Positions 17,975 through 27,102 are shown, counted from the stretch's first letter. The stretch: 64,000 bases of DNA from Microcoleus sp. FACHB-672 (GCF_014695725.1 NZ_JACJOU010000015.1:372001-436000), one strand, 5' to 3'. Translations and numbers: made by a program. The notes: generated by a model not told the origin, from the letters alone.

Positions 17975-18622
17975 ATGGTACTCAAACCAATTCAGCGCAC
18001 AAAATTAGACGATACCAGCGATAGCGACTTTTATTCAGTCCCGCGCTTCGTCACCCACGTAGACGAAGGATTTATCGATCAATTAACCAAGCTCTACCGG
18101 CAACGCCTCCAACCCAACACACGCATCTTCGACATGATGAGTAGCTGGGTTTCTCATCTCCCAGAAGAGATGAAATTTGCCCACGTTGAGGGACATGGTA
18201 TGAATGGGGACGAACTCGCCAAAAATCGCCGGCTGGATCATTACTTCCTGCAAAACCTGAACGAAACGCCCAAATTACCCTTACCGGATCAAGAGTTTGA
18301 CGCCGTTCTCAACTGCGTTTCTGTACAGTATTTACAATATCCAGATGCCGTCTTTTCCGAAATTTACCGTATCCTTAAACCCGGTGGCATTGCCATTATT
18401 AGCTTCTCCAACCGGATGTTTTATCAAAAAGCCATTCAAGCGTGGCGAGATGGTTCAGAAACTAACCGAGTTGAACTGGTTAAAAGCTACTTCCAATCAG
18501 TCCCAGGATTTAGTAAACCAGAAGTTGTGGCCCATCAATCAAGTGCGCCAAGTTTCCTACAAATGTTAGGAATGGGTGGGGGTGATCCTTTTTATGCCGT
18601 CATTGCCAGCCGGCAATCTTAG
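17975..18622 (+). CDS. Class I SAM-dependent methyltransferase
   Basis: 215 residues. RIFDMMSSWVSHLP is a divergent SAM loop. LPLPDQEFDAVLNCVSVQYLQYPDAVFSEIYRILKPGGIAIISFSNRMF supplies motifs II-III and is very characteristic of methyltransf_11 enzymes. The first glycine-rich motif is weak (DMMSSWVS rather than DxGxGxG). It lies 15 bp after DUF2142 on the same strand, but its codon use is less AT-rich, so it may have joined the unit independently. The acceptor is unknown. Confidence 0.82.
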   Translation: MVLKPIQRTKLDDTSDSDFYSVPRFVTHVDEGFIDQLTKLYRQRLQPNTRIFDMMSSWVSHLPEEMKFAHVEGHGMNGDELAKNRRLDHYFLQNLNETPKLPLPDQEFDAVLNCVSVQYLQYPDAVFSEIYRILKPGGIAIISFSNRMFYQKAIQAWRDGSETNRVELVKSYFQSVPGFSKPEVVAHQSSAPSFLQMLGMGGGDPFYAVIASRQS

Positions 18623-18632
18623 CAATCAACAC

Positions 18633-19523
18633 TCATTTTTTACGTTCTGCCTGAGAAATAACCTTTTGCGCTTGATCGCACAGATCCTCGTGACAGTGAC
18701 CATTACTCGCAATGAGGCAACCCCACTGAGTAACATCCCCCTGGTTATACATCAGGGGGGTGCCATCCGCGTGAGTAAACCGGCCCCCAGCTTCGGTCAA
18801 AATTAACTCAGGCGCAGCAAAGTCCCAATCCTTCGGCGCACTTTTACCAGAAATCGAAATATAAACATCTGCCTCGTGTTCAACAATCTGGGCGATTTTG
18901 CAGCCGATACTGCCGCCGAATCTCTGATTTTTGCAAGGTAAGCGGCGCATTAACTGATTAAAGCGCTCATTTCGGTGGTTGTGGCCGCTGATAATCGTTA
19001 ATTCCTGTAGGCGTTCCCGTGGGGAGACTTGCAACGGCGTCCGAAATCCCGCCAGATTTTCCACAAAAGCACCGGCACCTAATTGCGCGTAGTACAGCTT
19101 ACCTTCAGTCGGCCACACAACCACAGCCACCACAGGTCGGCCTTCACAAACGAGGGCGATGTGAACAGCATAATTGCTGGTGCGCTTAATAAACTCGCGG
19201 GTGCCATCAATCGGGTCAATGATCCACACCCAAGATTGCGGGACGGGGATAGACTTGTGGGCTGCCGGCAAAGATTTATGAGTCTCCTCCGTGAGAAACC
19301 CGAAGTCTTGAGAACCTAAAGCAATGCGTAATTGTTGCAGGATGTAACGATCAACTGCCAGATCGGCACTTGTCACCGGCCCATCTTTTTTCTCCTCAAC
19401 GCTAAGCCGGCTAGCCCCTGCGCCGTAGGAGTAGGAATGCAGGATCTCAGCCGCCCTCCAGCCTACGGCGCGGGCGATCTGACCTATCTCATCCAAATTC
19501 TTTTGATCGGGCAAATCGGGCAC
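18633..19523 (-). CDS. CysQ/inositol-monophosphatase-family phosphatase (3'(2'),5'-bisphosphate nucleotidase type)
   Basis: 296 residues from the GTG at 19523, one base after the stop of the upstream gene and with GTGAGGA about 10 nt ahead. An open frame extends to 19616, but the family begins near KNLDEIGQIARAVGWRAAEIL. Motifs: the metal site WIIDPIDGTREFIKR, the DGPVTSADLAVD substrate region, and the late KDWDFAAPELILTEAGG. Such enzymes hydrolyse PAP/PAPS or inositol phosphates with Mg2+. The cysQ-like assignment is likely, but an inositol phosphatase cannot be excluded. It is cotranscribed with the membrane protein upstream. Confidence 0.87.
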   Translation of the reverse strand: MPDLPDQKNLDEIGQIARAVGWRAAEILHSYSYGAGASRLSVEEKKDGPVTSADLAVDRYILQQLRIALGSQDFGFLTEETHKSLPAAHKSIPVPQSWVWIIDPIDGTREFIKRTSNYAVHIALVCEGRPVVAVVVWPTEGKLYYAQLGAGAFVENLAGFRTPLQVSPRERLQELTIISGHNHRNERFNQLMRRLPCKNQRFGGSIGCKIAQIVEHEADVYISISGKSAPKDWDFAAPELILTEAGGRFTHADGTPLMYNQGDVTQWGCLIASNGHCHEDLCDQAQKVISQAERKK

Positions 19524-19524
19524 C

Positions 19525-20004
19525 CTAGGAATCCTCACCGATAACCAGGGATGCCGGTTGGAAAGATGCCACCCAATACCGGCGACAACTCCACAACAAG
19601 GCAATCCCCACTGCAATATAAATCAAGCCGCGCACCTCAAAGCTAACACCGGCAACCCGCAGGACGATGCCAATGCCCATCATCGCCAAAATCAGGGCAA
19701 TTGTTTTCGCGCCAAACATTTGAAACACGCTTTTAAACGGGTTAGGCTCTTGCAAAGTTTCCACCCGCTCAATTACCCTGCCGGCAGTGCGATCAAGAAT
19801 CAATTTTCCTTTCACCAAACCAACGGTGAGGGCTGCTGCGCCTCCGAGAAGATGTCGGGTGTCTAAAAATCCCAGATAGGGAAAATGGAACCAAAACACC
19901 AAACCCATGACAAACAGGCCGGCACCAACCAGCGTCCAGATGCCGGCGGCGATCCAAAGATGTTGTGTACGGCTCAAACCGCTTTTTGTGTGAGTGCTTT
20001 CCAT
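19525..20004 (-). CDS. Four-helix membrane protein, unknown function
   Basis: 159 residues from the ATG at 20004 (MESTHTKSG); the frame is open to 20076, but the upstream part is not protein-like. Four hydrophobic segments lie at about 16-38, 46-65, 98-117 and 122-142. A Gly-rich helix (LLGGAAALTVGLVKGKLILDR) and a Cys in the last helix (LLWSCRRYWV) are visible. I do not recognise the family. The translational junction with the following cysQ-type gene suggests linked expression. Confidence 0.7.
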   Translation of the reverse strand: MESTHTKSGLSRTQHLWIAAGIWTLVGAGLFVMGLVFWFHFPYLGFLDTRHLLGGAAALTVGLVKGKLILDRTAGRVIERVETLQEPNPFKSVFQMFGAKTIALILAMMGIGIVLRVAGVSFEVRGLIYIAVGIALLWSCRRYWVASFQPASLVIGEDS

Positions 20005-20296
20005 ATTCAAAATTTTAAGATTGAGAAGCTTCACAAAGCAAACATTAGATGCAGCCAAAATGGATACAATTTGCAAAAAAGCTTAACTTACATTGAACGC
20101 TCCAGCTCGCCACAGACTCTTTCTTAAACTAAGATTACCGATGTCGTTGTTTTCTTTCCAACTCCGCAACCCTCGGACTCACCCACTTTCCCACTCAGGA
20201 CTCAGCACTATTTTGTTGTAGGATGAGCATTTTGCGCGTCCCATCAATGCTAATTATGGGATGTTAGTTCTACCGAAGAAGTGACGAGCCTGCGAT

Positions 20297-21718
20297 ATGT
20301 ACGAGAAAATTACTGCCCCCTCCACCGGCGAACGCATCACCTTTGAAAATGGTAAGCCCATTGTCCCAGATAACCCGATCATTCCCTTCATTCGCGGGGA
20401 CGGTACCGGCGTTGATATTTGGCCGGCATCCCAAAAAGTCCTTGATGCTGCTGTAGAAAAAGCCTACGGCGGCAAGCGGCAAATTAACTGGTTTAAGGTA
20501 TTTGCCGGTGATGAAGCTTGCGAAAAGTACGGCACTTACCAATATCTGCCCCAAGACACCCTCACAGCGATCAAAGAATACGGCGTGGCCATTAAAGGGC
20601 CACTCACTACGCCGGTTGGCGGTGGCATTCGCTCTTTAAATGTTGCCCTGCGGCAAATTTTTGACCTTTATTCTTGTGTGCGCCCTTGCCAATATTATGC
20701 CGGCACGCCTTCACCGCACAAAACTCCAGAAAAACTGGATGTAATTATTTATCGGGAAAACACCGAAGATATTTATCTGGGCATTGAATGGCGGCAAGGC
20801 AGTGAAATCTGCGACAAATTAATCGCTTTGCTCAATAACGATTTGATTCCTGCCACGCCTGAACATGGCAGCAAGCAAATTCGCCTCGACTCCGGTATTG
20901 GCATCAAGCCGGTGAGCAAAACCGGCTCTCAGCGACTCGTACGCCGCGCCATCCAGCACGCCTTGCGCTTGCCCAAAGCCAAGCAAATGGTGACTTTGGT
21001 TCATAAGGGCAACATTATGAAGTACACTGAAGGCGCGTTTCGCGATTGGGGTTATGAGGTTGCTACCAGCGAGTTTCGCGCTGAGTGTGTCACCGAACAG
21101 GAATCTTGGATCTTAGGCAATAAAGAGCGCAAACCCGATATTTCCCTCGAAGACAACGCCCGTGAAATTGAGCCAGGATTTGATGCTCTAACGCCTGATA
21201 AGCAAGCAAAAATTTGTCAGGAAGTGGAAACCGTCCTCAATTCCATCTGGGAAACCCACGGGAATGGGCAATGGAAAGACAAGGTAATGGTGAATGATCG
21301 CATTGCCGATAGTATTTTCCAGCAAATTCAAACCAGGCCGGCAGAATATTCAATTCTTGCAACTTTAAACTTAAACGGCGATTACTTATCTGATGCCGCA
21401 GCCGCGATTGTTGGCGGTTTGGGTATGGGTCCCGGTGCAAATATTGGCGATTCATCTGCAATTTTTGAAGCCACCCACGGCACCGCCCCCAAGCACGCCG
21501 GTTTAGATCGGGTGAATCCCGGTTCGGTGATTTTATCCGGGGTAATGATGCTGGAATTTATGGGCTGGCAAGAAGCCGCCAATCTGATTAAGAAGGGTTT
21601 GGGGGATGCCATTTCTAACCGGCAAGTCACTTACGATTTAGCCCGGTTAATGGAACCGCCGGTGGAACCGCCGCTCAAGTGTTCTGAGTTTGCCGAGGCA
21701 ATTATTCAACACTTTTGA
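20297..21718 (+). CDS. icd: NADP-dependent isocitrate dehydrogenase
   Basis: 473 residues, longer than the E. coli enzyme because of the extra segment near 265-320 seen in cyanobacterial Icd. It oxidatively decarboxylates isocitrate to 2-oxoglutarate, the carbon skeleton for ammonium assimilation and the nitrogen signal in cyanobacteria. Motifs: [15 protein letters not shown], the substrate-binding serine region [81 protein letters not shown] and the cofactor-binding [17 protein letters not shown]. Monocistronic. I found no clear NtcA site (GTA-N8-TAC) in the upstream spacer. Confidence 0.97.
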   Translation: MYEKITAPSTGERITFENGKPIVPDNPIIPFIRGDGTGVDIWPASQKVLDAAVEKAYGGKRQINWFKVFAGDEACEKYGTYQYLPQDTLTAIKEYGVAIKGPLTTPVGGGIRSLNVALRQIFDLYSCVRPCQYYAGTPSPHKTPEKLDVIIYRENTEDIYLGIEWRQGSEICDKLIALLNNDLIPATPEHGSKQIRLDSGIGIKPVSKTGSQRLVRRAIQHALRLPKAKQMVTLVHKGNIMKYTEGAFRDWGYEVATSEFRAECVTEQESWILGNKERKPDISLEDNAREIEPGFDALTPDKQAKICQEVETVLNSIWETHGNGQWKDKVMVNDRIADSIFQQIQTRPAEYSILATLNLNGDYLSDAAAAIVGGLGMGPGANIGDSSAIFEATHGTAPKHAGLDRVNPGSVILSGVMMLEFMGWQEAANLIKKGLGDAISNRQVTYDLARLMEPPVEPPLKCSEFAEAIIQHF

Positions 21719-21721
21719 AGA

Positions 21722-21838
21722 GGGGCATGGGGCATGGGGCATGGGACTAGAGGCTAGCGAAGAGAGGGAGAGTGGGACTTCATCCAATGCCCAATCCCCA
21801 TACCTTTAGGTTGGCGAAGCCTTGCCCAATGCCCCATT
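21722..21838. repeat. GGGGCAT heptamer array and shared 29-bp module
   Basis: Three tandem GGGGCAT units (21722-21742) open a G-rich segment, and complementary CCCAATGCCCC runs follow near 21789-21838. The sequence at 21797-21825 (CCCATACCTTTAGGTTGGCG then AAGCCTTGC) is identical to 42575-42603, also inside a GGGCAT/GCCCAT spacer. The opposed arrays can form a long imperfect hairpin between the convergent icd and the next minus-strand gene. Confidence 0.75.
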
Positions 21839-21841
21839 CCC

Positions 21842-23323
21842 TCACCTTGTCGGATTTGAGAACGTATTGATTTGACCGTTACCAATGCCGCCCGGTGCTG
21901 CATTATTCAGTTGTGAGTTAGGCTGAGCCGGCTGCAGTCCTGGCGTCCCGTAGTTAATGGGAGATCCGGGGTTGATGCCCGTGCTTGGGGTATTCAAACT
22001 GGGTAAAGGTGATTGCCCGTAGTTATTCTGGCTCGCCGGCAATCCTTGCGGTTGCGCCCCAGGTGCGTTAAAGCCTGGGTAAACCGGCTGCCCGTAGTTG
22101 TTGGGAATGCCGCTGACTCCCGGTTGTGTTCCTGGTGCGTTAAAACCGGGGAAAGCCGGCTGGCTGGTGTTCGTGGGAACACCTGGCCTAATTTGGGGCT
22201 GTACAGGACTATTGGAGGTTGGTAACGGGGCTGGGGCTGTGATGGTCGGTAATGGCGATTGTTGTCCCAAATTGCTGGGTGTAACCGTCGGTGCCGATGG
22301 TGCCAGGTTTACGGAGTTTGGTGCGGTGGGGGTAGATGGGGAGCCGGTTAAAAACTGGTAGGAATTATCGGGGGCTGTATTCGCCCCTGTCCCTGGCGTC
22401 AAAGTCGTGTCTGGCGCGCCGTAATTCGTTGAGGGAGCGATCTGTCCCGGTAACGTAGGAGTCAGCGAAGAATTGATGCCATCTGTGCCCATAGGGCTAA
22501 GCCGGCCTGGATCTCGTCCGGGTCTTGGGCCTCGGTATGGCGGGTTAAATCCATCTAAACTCCCACCCGCTGGCGTGACTCCTGGCTTGTTGGGAAATGA
22601 CTGGGCGACGCCTGTAAATCCTGCGTTAAAAGCGGCTTCAGTCTCAGTGCCGGTATCGCTATTCGCGGAAGGTAGCGACGATGAATTTTGGCCGAGCTTG
22701 TACCTGTCCAAAGCCGATTGCAGGGGGCTGGCAGGAGGCAAGTTGCCACTTCCACCCGTGGCGTTTAGCAAGCTGTTGCCTAAACTTGTGTCATAGATTT
22801 GCCCCGCTGATGGCATCGCGCTAGGAATTCCTGTGTCATACCGCGCTGGGGAGGAATTGCCTTTAATCGGTGCGGTTGCTAAGGGTGAGCCGGCTAACAG
22901 ATTTGCAGTTTCTGGCCCGATTGCATTGGGGTTTTTCTGTGGATCAACCGATTTGGTTTCCTCCTTTCCAGTCTTTGGGTTCAGCCCAAGGCTTTGTTCC
23001 AGCAGACTTTTAGAATTTGCTGACATTGGCTGTTTGCCGGCAGCATCCCCACCTTTCGACTCTTTAAGCAGCGCCGACGAGCGCTCAATCTCAGCGATTC
23101 TGGCCTTTTCTTCGGGCGACAGTGCGGTTGCGTCGGATTCCTCTGCCCCTATTTGCTTTGGAATGAGTTCGGCAAATTGCTCTGGGTTCGCCAAATACTC
23201 AAACATTAACAGTCCCACTAGCACCAGAAATCCTACTGGTCCCCAAACAGCCGGTCGTAATAGGGTTCGCATTTTGGCTCTGATGTTGCGGATCGAGTTA
23301 GGCATTTGGTTGTGAGGTGACAT
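21842..23323 (-). CDS. Membrane-anchored Pro/Gly/Asn/Ser-rich repeat protein
   Basis: 493 residues. A single hydrophobic span at about 26-45 (WGPVGFLVLVGLLMFEYLA) follows a basic N-terminus, so the rest is probably periplasmic or extends into the envelope. Residues about 60-100 are charged (LSPEEKARIAEIERSSALLKE). The remainder is low-complexity, with at least three near repeats of about 25 residues around 385-465, each built on YPGFNAPG-x-QP ... NNYGQ. No enzymatic motif is present. It is the last gene of a minus-strand series with the LptF/G-like, LptB and OstA-like genes, after a 417-bp gap. Function unknown; an envelope scaffold or adhesive role is inference. Confidence 0.75.
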   Translation of the reverse strand: MSPHNQMPNSIRNIRAKMRTLLRPAVWGPVGFLVLVGLLMFEYLANPEQFAELIPKQIGAEESDATALSPEEKARIAEIERSSALLKESKGGDAAGKQPMSANSKSLLEQSLGLNPKTGKEETKSVDPQKNPNAIGPETANLLAGSPLATAPIKGNSSPARYDTGIPSAMPSAGQIYDTSLGNSLLNATGGSGNLPPASPLQSALDRYKLGQNSSSLPSANSDTGTETEAAFNAGFTGVAQSFPNKPGVTPAGGSLDGFNPPYRGPRPGRDPGRLSPMGTDGINSSLTPTLPGQIAPSTNYGAPDTTLTPGTGANTAPDNSYQFLTGSPSTPTAPNSVNLAPSAPTVTPSNLGQQSPLPTITAPAPLPTSNSPVQPQIRPGVPTNTSQPAFPGFNAPGTQPGVSGIPNNYGQPVYPGFNAPGAQPQGLPASQNNYGQSPLPSLNTPSTGINPGSPINYGTPGLQPAQPNSQLNNAAPGGIGNGQINTFSNPTR

Positions 23324-23740
23324 AGGTTAAGCGCAGTTTGATCTGGCACGGAAGGGGCAGAAATTTTACACTGACATTGATGCCAATGGGAGCATCCCAT
23401 TTTTGCAAACTTATCGTACGGGCATCTTGCCCGCTTGTCGTCATCTGTGGCACTAAGATGCTCGCACTCCAATATTTTGGCAAATCCCAGATGCACCCGA
23501 TGCCAATTGTCTGGCTGCCGGCTAGAGCGACAACAAGCGCCGGTGGGAAAGTGTCTCCAAAAGGAAGGTTGAGTGTGATTACATCCTAGCCTTGAATTTG
23601 TCTTTAAGGGATTTTAACTTCCAACCTTCTTAAAGTCTATCTACCCAACGATTCTAAATCACGTCTATCTAAACTTGCATCCACCCTTACAAACTTTCTT
23701 CATCAGCAGCTTGGTTTTGTCTCTTTAGCCTCTCTAAAAC
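23324..23740. other. Intergenic region with hairpin repeat between minus-strand genes
   Basis: No gene seen. It contains copy 2 of the 111-bp hairpin repeat (23388-23498). The rest, about 23570-23700, is ordinary AT-rich spacer that probably holds the end of the LptF/G transcript and the promoter of the repeat protein. Confidence 0.5.
23388..23498 (+). repeat. 111-bp dispersed hairpin repeat, copy 2
   Basis: It runs from GGGAGCATCCCATTTTTGC to CAAATCCCAGATGCACCC, with inverted complementary ends and the internal block CGGGCATCTTGCCCGCTTG. It has the same length as copy 1 and the same order of blocks, but the sequence has diverged, so the copies are not recent duplicates. Confidence 0.8.
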
Positions 23741-24916
23741 TTATTGTGATACCCGCACTAACAAGACTGCTCCCATCACAAAGCCGCACAGGGTTGGCAA
23801 CCAGCCGGCTATCACAGGAGAGATCACCCCGCTCAACCCCAACGCATCGCCAATCGACATCAATAAATAGTAAGTAAAGACTAATAAAACACTAACGCCA
23901 AAGCCTGTGGCTTTGCTGGTTCGCTGTGGTTTAGTCCCTAATGCCGCACCGACTAGGGCAAAGGCAACACACGCAAAGGGCAGGGAATATTTCTGTTGAA
24001 TGCGGATAATCAGCTTGCGAATTTTCTTTTCTTTTCCGCTCTGTTGCAGCAGTTTTAAATACTCTTGGGACTCTGCAATATTCATCTCGTTATAATCCCG
24101 GTCTTTTGAAGCCAGATCAAACGGGGCGCGAGAAAGATTTAATTCTTGTTCCTCAAATTTTAAAATATTACGGTACGAACCGTCTGGTGCGACAATATAA
24201 ATGGTGCCATTAAAAAAGTTCCACGTATTTGTTGTGTTATTCCAACTTGCTGATTCTGAGACTAAAATCTGATTAATGTTCTCCTGTGACCGATCTAAAA
24301 TTGTCAAGCCTTTCATTTTTTGACCATCAAATTCTTCTGCATAAAATAAGCGCGTAAGAACTTCTTGTTTTTTGCCATTTGCTTGCTTGACTTGACTAAA
24401 TTCTGGATAAATAATATTTTTCTCTTGAAATACTTTTGTATCTTGTTTCAACGCTCGCTCTAAGGTAATAGACGCTTCATAATTGGCAGCCGGCACAATA
24501 AGTTCATTAAAAAAAAAGGTCATCGCTGTAACGAAAACACTCAGCACCAGAGCCGGTGTGATCAATCGGTAAATACTGATGCCGCAGCTGCGTAGGGCAA
24601 TTAGCTCGCTGTCACTCGATAGCCGGCTGTAGGTCAGTAAGGATGCTAGCAGCATTGACATGGGGAAAGCGAGAACGACGAAATAAGGAAGCTTTAATAG
24701 CAAAATTTTCATCGCCAGCGTCATTGGCAAGCCGGCTTCTGTTACCTTCCGCACCAAGTCAAACATTGACCCAATGGCTACCCCTACGGACGAAAAAGCT
24801 CCCACTCCAAATAGAAATGGCGGCAATAACTCCATTACAATATAGCGATCCATGACCGAAATTCTAGGAGTTAGCCAGCTAAGTGAATGGAAGGATTTGG
24901 ACAGGCTTAATCTCAT
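23741..24916 (-). CDS. LptF/LptG (YjgP/YjgQ) family LPS-export permease
   Basis: 391 residues. Three N-terminal spans (about 31-52, 65-88, 105-125) and three C-terminal spans (about 303-322, 332-350, 360-385) flank a beta-rich periplasmic domain (about 135-290), the standard LptF/G arrangement. The start of the domain carries MDRYIVMELLPPFLFGVG, and the coupling region STYSRL is conserved as LLTYSRLSSDSELIALRSCG. With LptB it would form the inner-membrane ABC motor that extracts lipopolysaccharide. Cyanobacteria commonly have one such gene, so it may act as a homodimer. Just upstream lie LptB and an OstA-like protein. Confidence 0.92.
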   Translation of the reverse strand: MRLSLSKSFHSLSWLTPRISVMDRYIVMELLPPFLFGVGAFSSVGVAIGSMFDLVRKVTEAGLPMTLAMKILLLKLPYFVVLAFPMSMLLASLLTYSRLSSDSELIALRSCGISIYRLITPALVLSVFVTAMTFFFNELIVPAANYEASITLERALKQDTKVFQEKNIIYPEFSQVKQANGKKQEVLTRLFYAEEFDGQKMKGLTILDRSQENINQILVSESASWNNTTNTWNFFNGTIYIVAPDGSYRNILKFEEQELNLSRAPFDLASKDRDYNEMNIAESQEYLKLLQQSGKEKKIRKLIIRIQQKYSLPFACVAFALVGAALGTKPQRTSKATGFGVSVLLVFTYYLLMSIGDALGLSGVISPVIAGWLPTLCGFVMGAVLLVRVSQ

Positions 24917-24970
24917 GTTTTGCGGCTGGGGATTGAGGTGTGAGGAAAAAGAGAGAAATTAATAGTTTTC

Positions 24971-24992
24971 TAACCACAGATAAACCCAGATG
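24971..24992 (+). repeat. AACCACAGATAAAC-type dispersed repeat
   Basis: TAACCACAGATAAACCCAGA in the spacer between the LptF/G-like and LptB genes. It is related to the copies at 7951-7977 and 11891-11923. Confidence 0.5.
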
Positions 24993-25142
24993 GGTTATAA
25001 AAATTTTCAACTTTTGCCAAAAATTTGGTTATGAAGACCGGCAGGGTGATTGGATAATTTAAGTGAGTGATCAAACATTGAAAGTTTATTAAGTTATGGA
25101 TTTTACCAGTAAATCCCCACTTTAAAATCTAAAATGAGCCGG

Positions 25143-25871
25143 CTATCGCTGGAAGCTTTCACCTAAGTAGTATTGTCGAACGAGGGGATTGTTATAGAGT
25201 TCCTCTGCATTGCCGGCAGCTAAGATTTGGCCATCGCGCATAATGTAGGCACGATCAGTAATGGCGAGAGTTTCTCGGACGTTGTGATCGGTAATCAGGA
25301 TGCCGATTTGGCGCTCTCGCAGTCCCGCGACAATTTGCTGAATTTCTGCCACAGCGATCGGATCGACACCGGCAAACGGTTCATCAAGCAGCAAAAATGT
25401 TGGCCCGGCTTGTCCAGCTGCCAATGCTCTCGCGAGTTCGGTGCGTCGGCGTTCTCCGCCAGATACTTGAATGCCGGCGGTGTAAGCAACTTTTTCCAGG
25501 CGGAACTCTCGCAACAAATAATCTAAACGCTGCTGCCATTCGTGACGGGGAACGCCGGTTTGCTCTAATACCAGTAAAATATTCTCCCGAACGCTCAATT
25601 GACGAAAGATACTGGCTTCTTGAGTTAAGTAGCCAATGCCAAGCTTTGCCCGTTTGTGCATCGGCAGGTGGGTAATATCAACGTCATCTAGCCAAACGGT
25701 GCCCTGATTGGGTTTGATCAAGCCGGTGGTAATATAAAACGTTGTTGTCTTACCGGCACCGTTGGGTCCTAGTAATCCTACAACTTCGCCTTGCGCCACT
25801 GACAAGTTAACGCGGTTGACAATGACGCGCTTGCCATAGGATTTGTGAACATTTTCAAGCCAAATTTTCAT
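25143..25871 (-). CDS. lptB: LPS export ABC transporter ATP-binding protein LptB
   Basis: 242 residues, cytoplasmic ATPase. Walker A is GPNGAGKTT (35-43), the Q-loop region is LTQEASIFRQLSV (typical of LptB), the signature is VSGGERRRTELARAL, Walker B is FLLLDEPFAGVD, and the switch His lies in ITDHNVRETL. The Q-loop sequence and the PxxAVAEIQ segment separate LptB from amino-acid transporter ATPases. It lies between an OstA-like gene 82 bp upstream and the LptF/G gene 226 bp downstream, all on the minus strand, a coherent LPS-transport cluster. Confidence 0.94.
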   Translation of the reverse strand: MKIWLENVHKSYGKRVIVNRVNLSVAQGEVVGLLGPNGAGKTTTFYITTGLIKPNQGTVWLDDVDITHLPMHKRAKLGIGYLTQEASIFRQLSVRENILLVLEQTGVPRHEWQQRLDYLLREFRLEKVAYTAGIQVSGGERRRTELARALAAGQAGPTFLLLDEPFAGVDPIAVAEIQQIVAGLRERQIGILITDHNVRETLAITDRAYIMRDGQILAAGNAEELYNNPLVRQYYLGESFQR

Positions 25872-25953
25872 TGGGGATTTGTGATAGATGATTCGCGAGA
25901 GGGTGATGGGAGATTTCTGCCGGTTTGTGCCCTCTCTCTATCCTCATTTGACA

Positions 25954-26427
25954 TTAAAATTCAGGCGTTGCCGGCGCGGTTTGAGTACCAGGTGCAGCGG
26001 CGTTTTCTTCTGGAACCAGATAAATTGATTCGACTTGCCGGTTTGATTTTGGAAGTGCGATAAATCGCCCCTCATCAATCAGGTAAACAATGTTTTCACC
26101 CCGCAAACTGTTACCTTCCTGCAAAACATAAACATCGCCGCTCAACACGATGCGGCGTTCTTTGCTGAAATATTGCGCTTGCGCAGCTGTAGCTTGAATT
26201 TGTCTTGCTGGATAATCGATTTGCACGTTCCCACGCGCTGTGACCACCCCAGTTTTGGCGTCAGCTTCTTGAATATCAGATCGCAGCGTCAGCGGTCTAT
26301 CCACTGCTGCTGGGTTTGTTTGGGGATAGGTGGGAGCAATACTCCCAAATAAAGCCGCCACCGGCAACATCAAGGTTAATCCGAGGCGTAGCATCAGTAA
26401 ACCAGGCAGTTTTGCAAATGACATCAT
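25954..26427 (-). CDS. LptA/OstA-like periplasmic LPS-transport protein
   Basis: 157 residues. A hydrophobic signal sequence (LPGLLMLRLGLTLMLPVAALFGSIAPTYPQ) is followed by a beta-jellyroll OstA_N region (LTLRSDIQEADAKTGVVTARGNVQIDYPARQIQATAAQAQYFSKERRIVLSGDVYV) and a Pro/Thr-rich tail. The alternating pattern and the GNVQI/GDVYV repeats are typical of LptA/LptC-type bridge proteins. Its place immediately before lptB supports the role. Whether it acts as LptA or LptC cannot be decided. Confidence 0.88.
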   Translation of the reverse strand: MMSFAKLPGLLMLRLGLTLMLPVAALFGSIAPTYPQTNPAAVDRPLTLRSDIQEADAKTGVVTARGNVQIDYPARQIQATAAQAQYFSKERRIVLSGDVYVLQEGNSLRGENIVYLIDEGRFIALPKSNRQVESIYLVPEENAAAPGTQTAPATPEF

Positions 26428-26620
26428 GGATTGTGAGGCTGAGGAGGAACAAGCGGTGCGGAACTAGCTTTCAGGCTGAGGATCGCCTGACAGGCTGCTG
26501 TAGGTAGTTTAACGTGTCCGGTGAAGACTCTATCGAGATCCCTACAGATGTGGTTGGCACTCGCCAAGCTATCACAATTTTGACGTTGCCAGATTTAGTG
26601 AGGGTTCCGCATCTTAAGTG

Positions 26621-26647
26621 CTGAGTCCTGAGTCCTGAGTCCTGAGT
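26621..26647. repeat. CTGAGTC heptamer tandem array
   Basis: Three perfect CTGAGTC units plus a partial fourth. The same words recur singly near 20186-20198 and 55906-55918. It is a short tandem repeat of 7-nt period, like the other arrays in the window. Confidence 0.8.
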
Positions 26648-26688
26648 GGGGAAGTAGAGAAGTAGAGGTTATGGCTTTCTTACCGGCC

Positions 26689-27102
26689 TTATTCGTTGGG
26701 TGCAGGAAATCGGGCAATTTGAGGGCGCTGTAAAGAAGAATTACTTCCTTGACTCAGCTGTAGGGCGAAATCTGCTACATTTTCTGGCCCTGCTTGTTGC
26801 AATTCGCTCAACAGATCGGCACTTTGCTTGAGTAAGCGATTGACATCTATATCAAAATATGGATGCTGATATTTTCGCAACCGGCTGATGCCTTCTCCCA
26901 GCAAAATTACGGCTCCGCGCCAGTTATGATTGCCCAGATGATAGAGGGCAACGGCAATTTGTAGCACTCCCTGGTAAAAAGTGCGTTCGGGTTCGGACGC
27001 CTCCATCCATAAAGCCTCTAGGGTGTCGTGGCAGGCGTAGAATTCTTGCCGGTTGAACTGCTCGACGCCTTGCCAAAACTCATCAGGGATCGGTTCACTC
27101 AT
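26689..27102 (-). CDS. DUF309 domain protein
   Basis: 137 residues, soluble and helical. The DUF309 core is EFWQGVEQFNRQEFYACHDTLEALWMEASEPERTFYQGVLQIAVALYHLGNHNWRGAVILLGEGISRLRKY, with the conserved FYxCHDxLExLW and QGxxQxAVxxYH motifs. The function is unestablished; the conserved His/Glu residues suggest a metal or small-ligand site. The start codon overlaps the ftrC stop by four bases (ATGA-type), so the two are translationally coupled. Confidence 0.9.
   Translation of the reverse strand: MSEPIPDEFWQGVEQFNRQEFYACHDTLEALWMEASEPERTFYQGVLQIAVALYHLGNHNWRGAVILLGEGISRLRKYQHPYFDIDVNRLLKQSADLLSELQQAGPENVADFALQLSQGSNSSLQRPQIARFPAPNE

Noticed and set aside
20246-20296. NtcA-binding site upstream of icd
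   Set aside because: No GTA-N8-TAC match with a properly spaced -10 box could be found; only loose half-sites.
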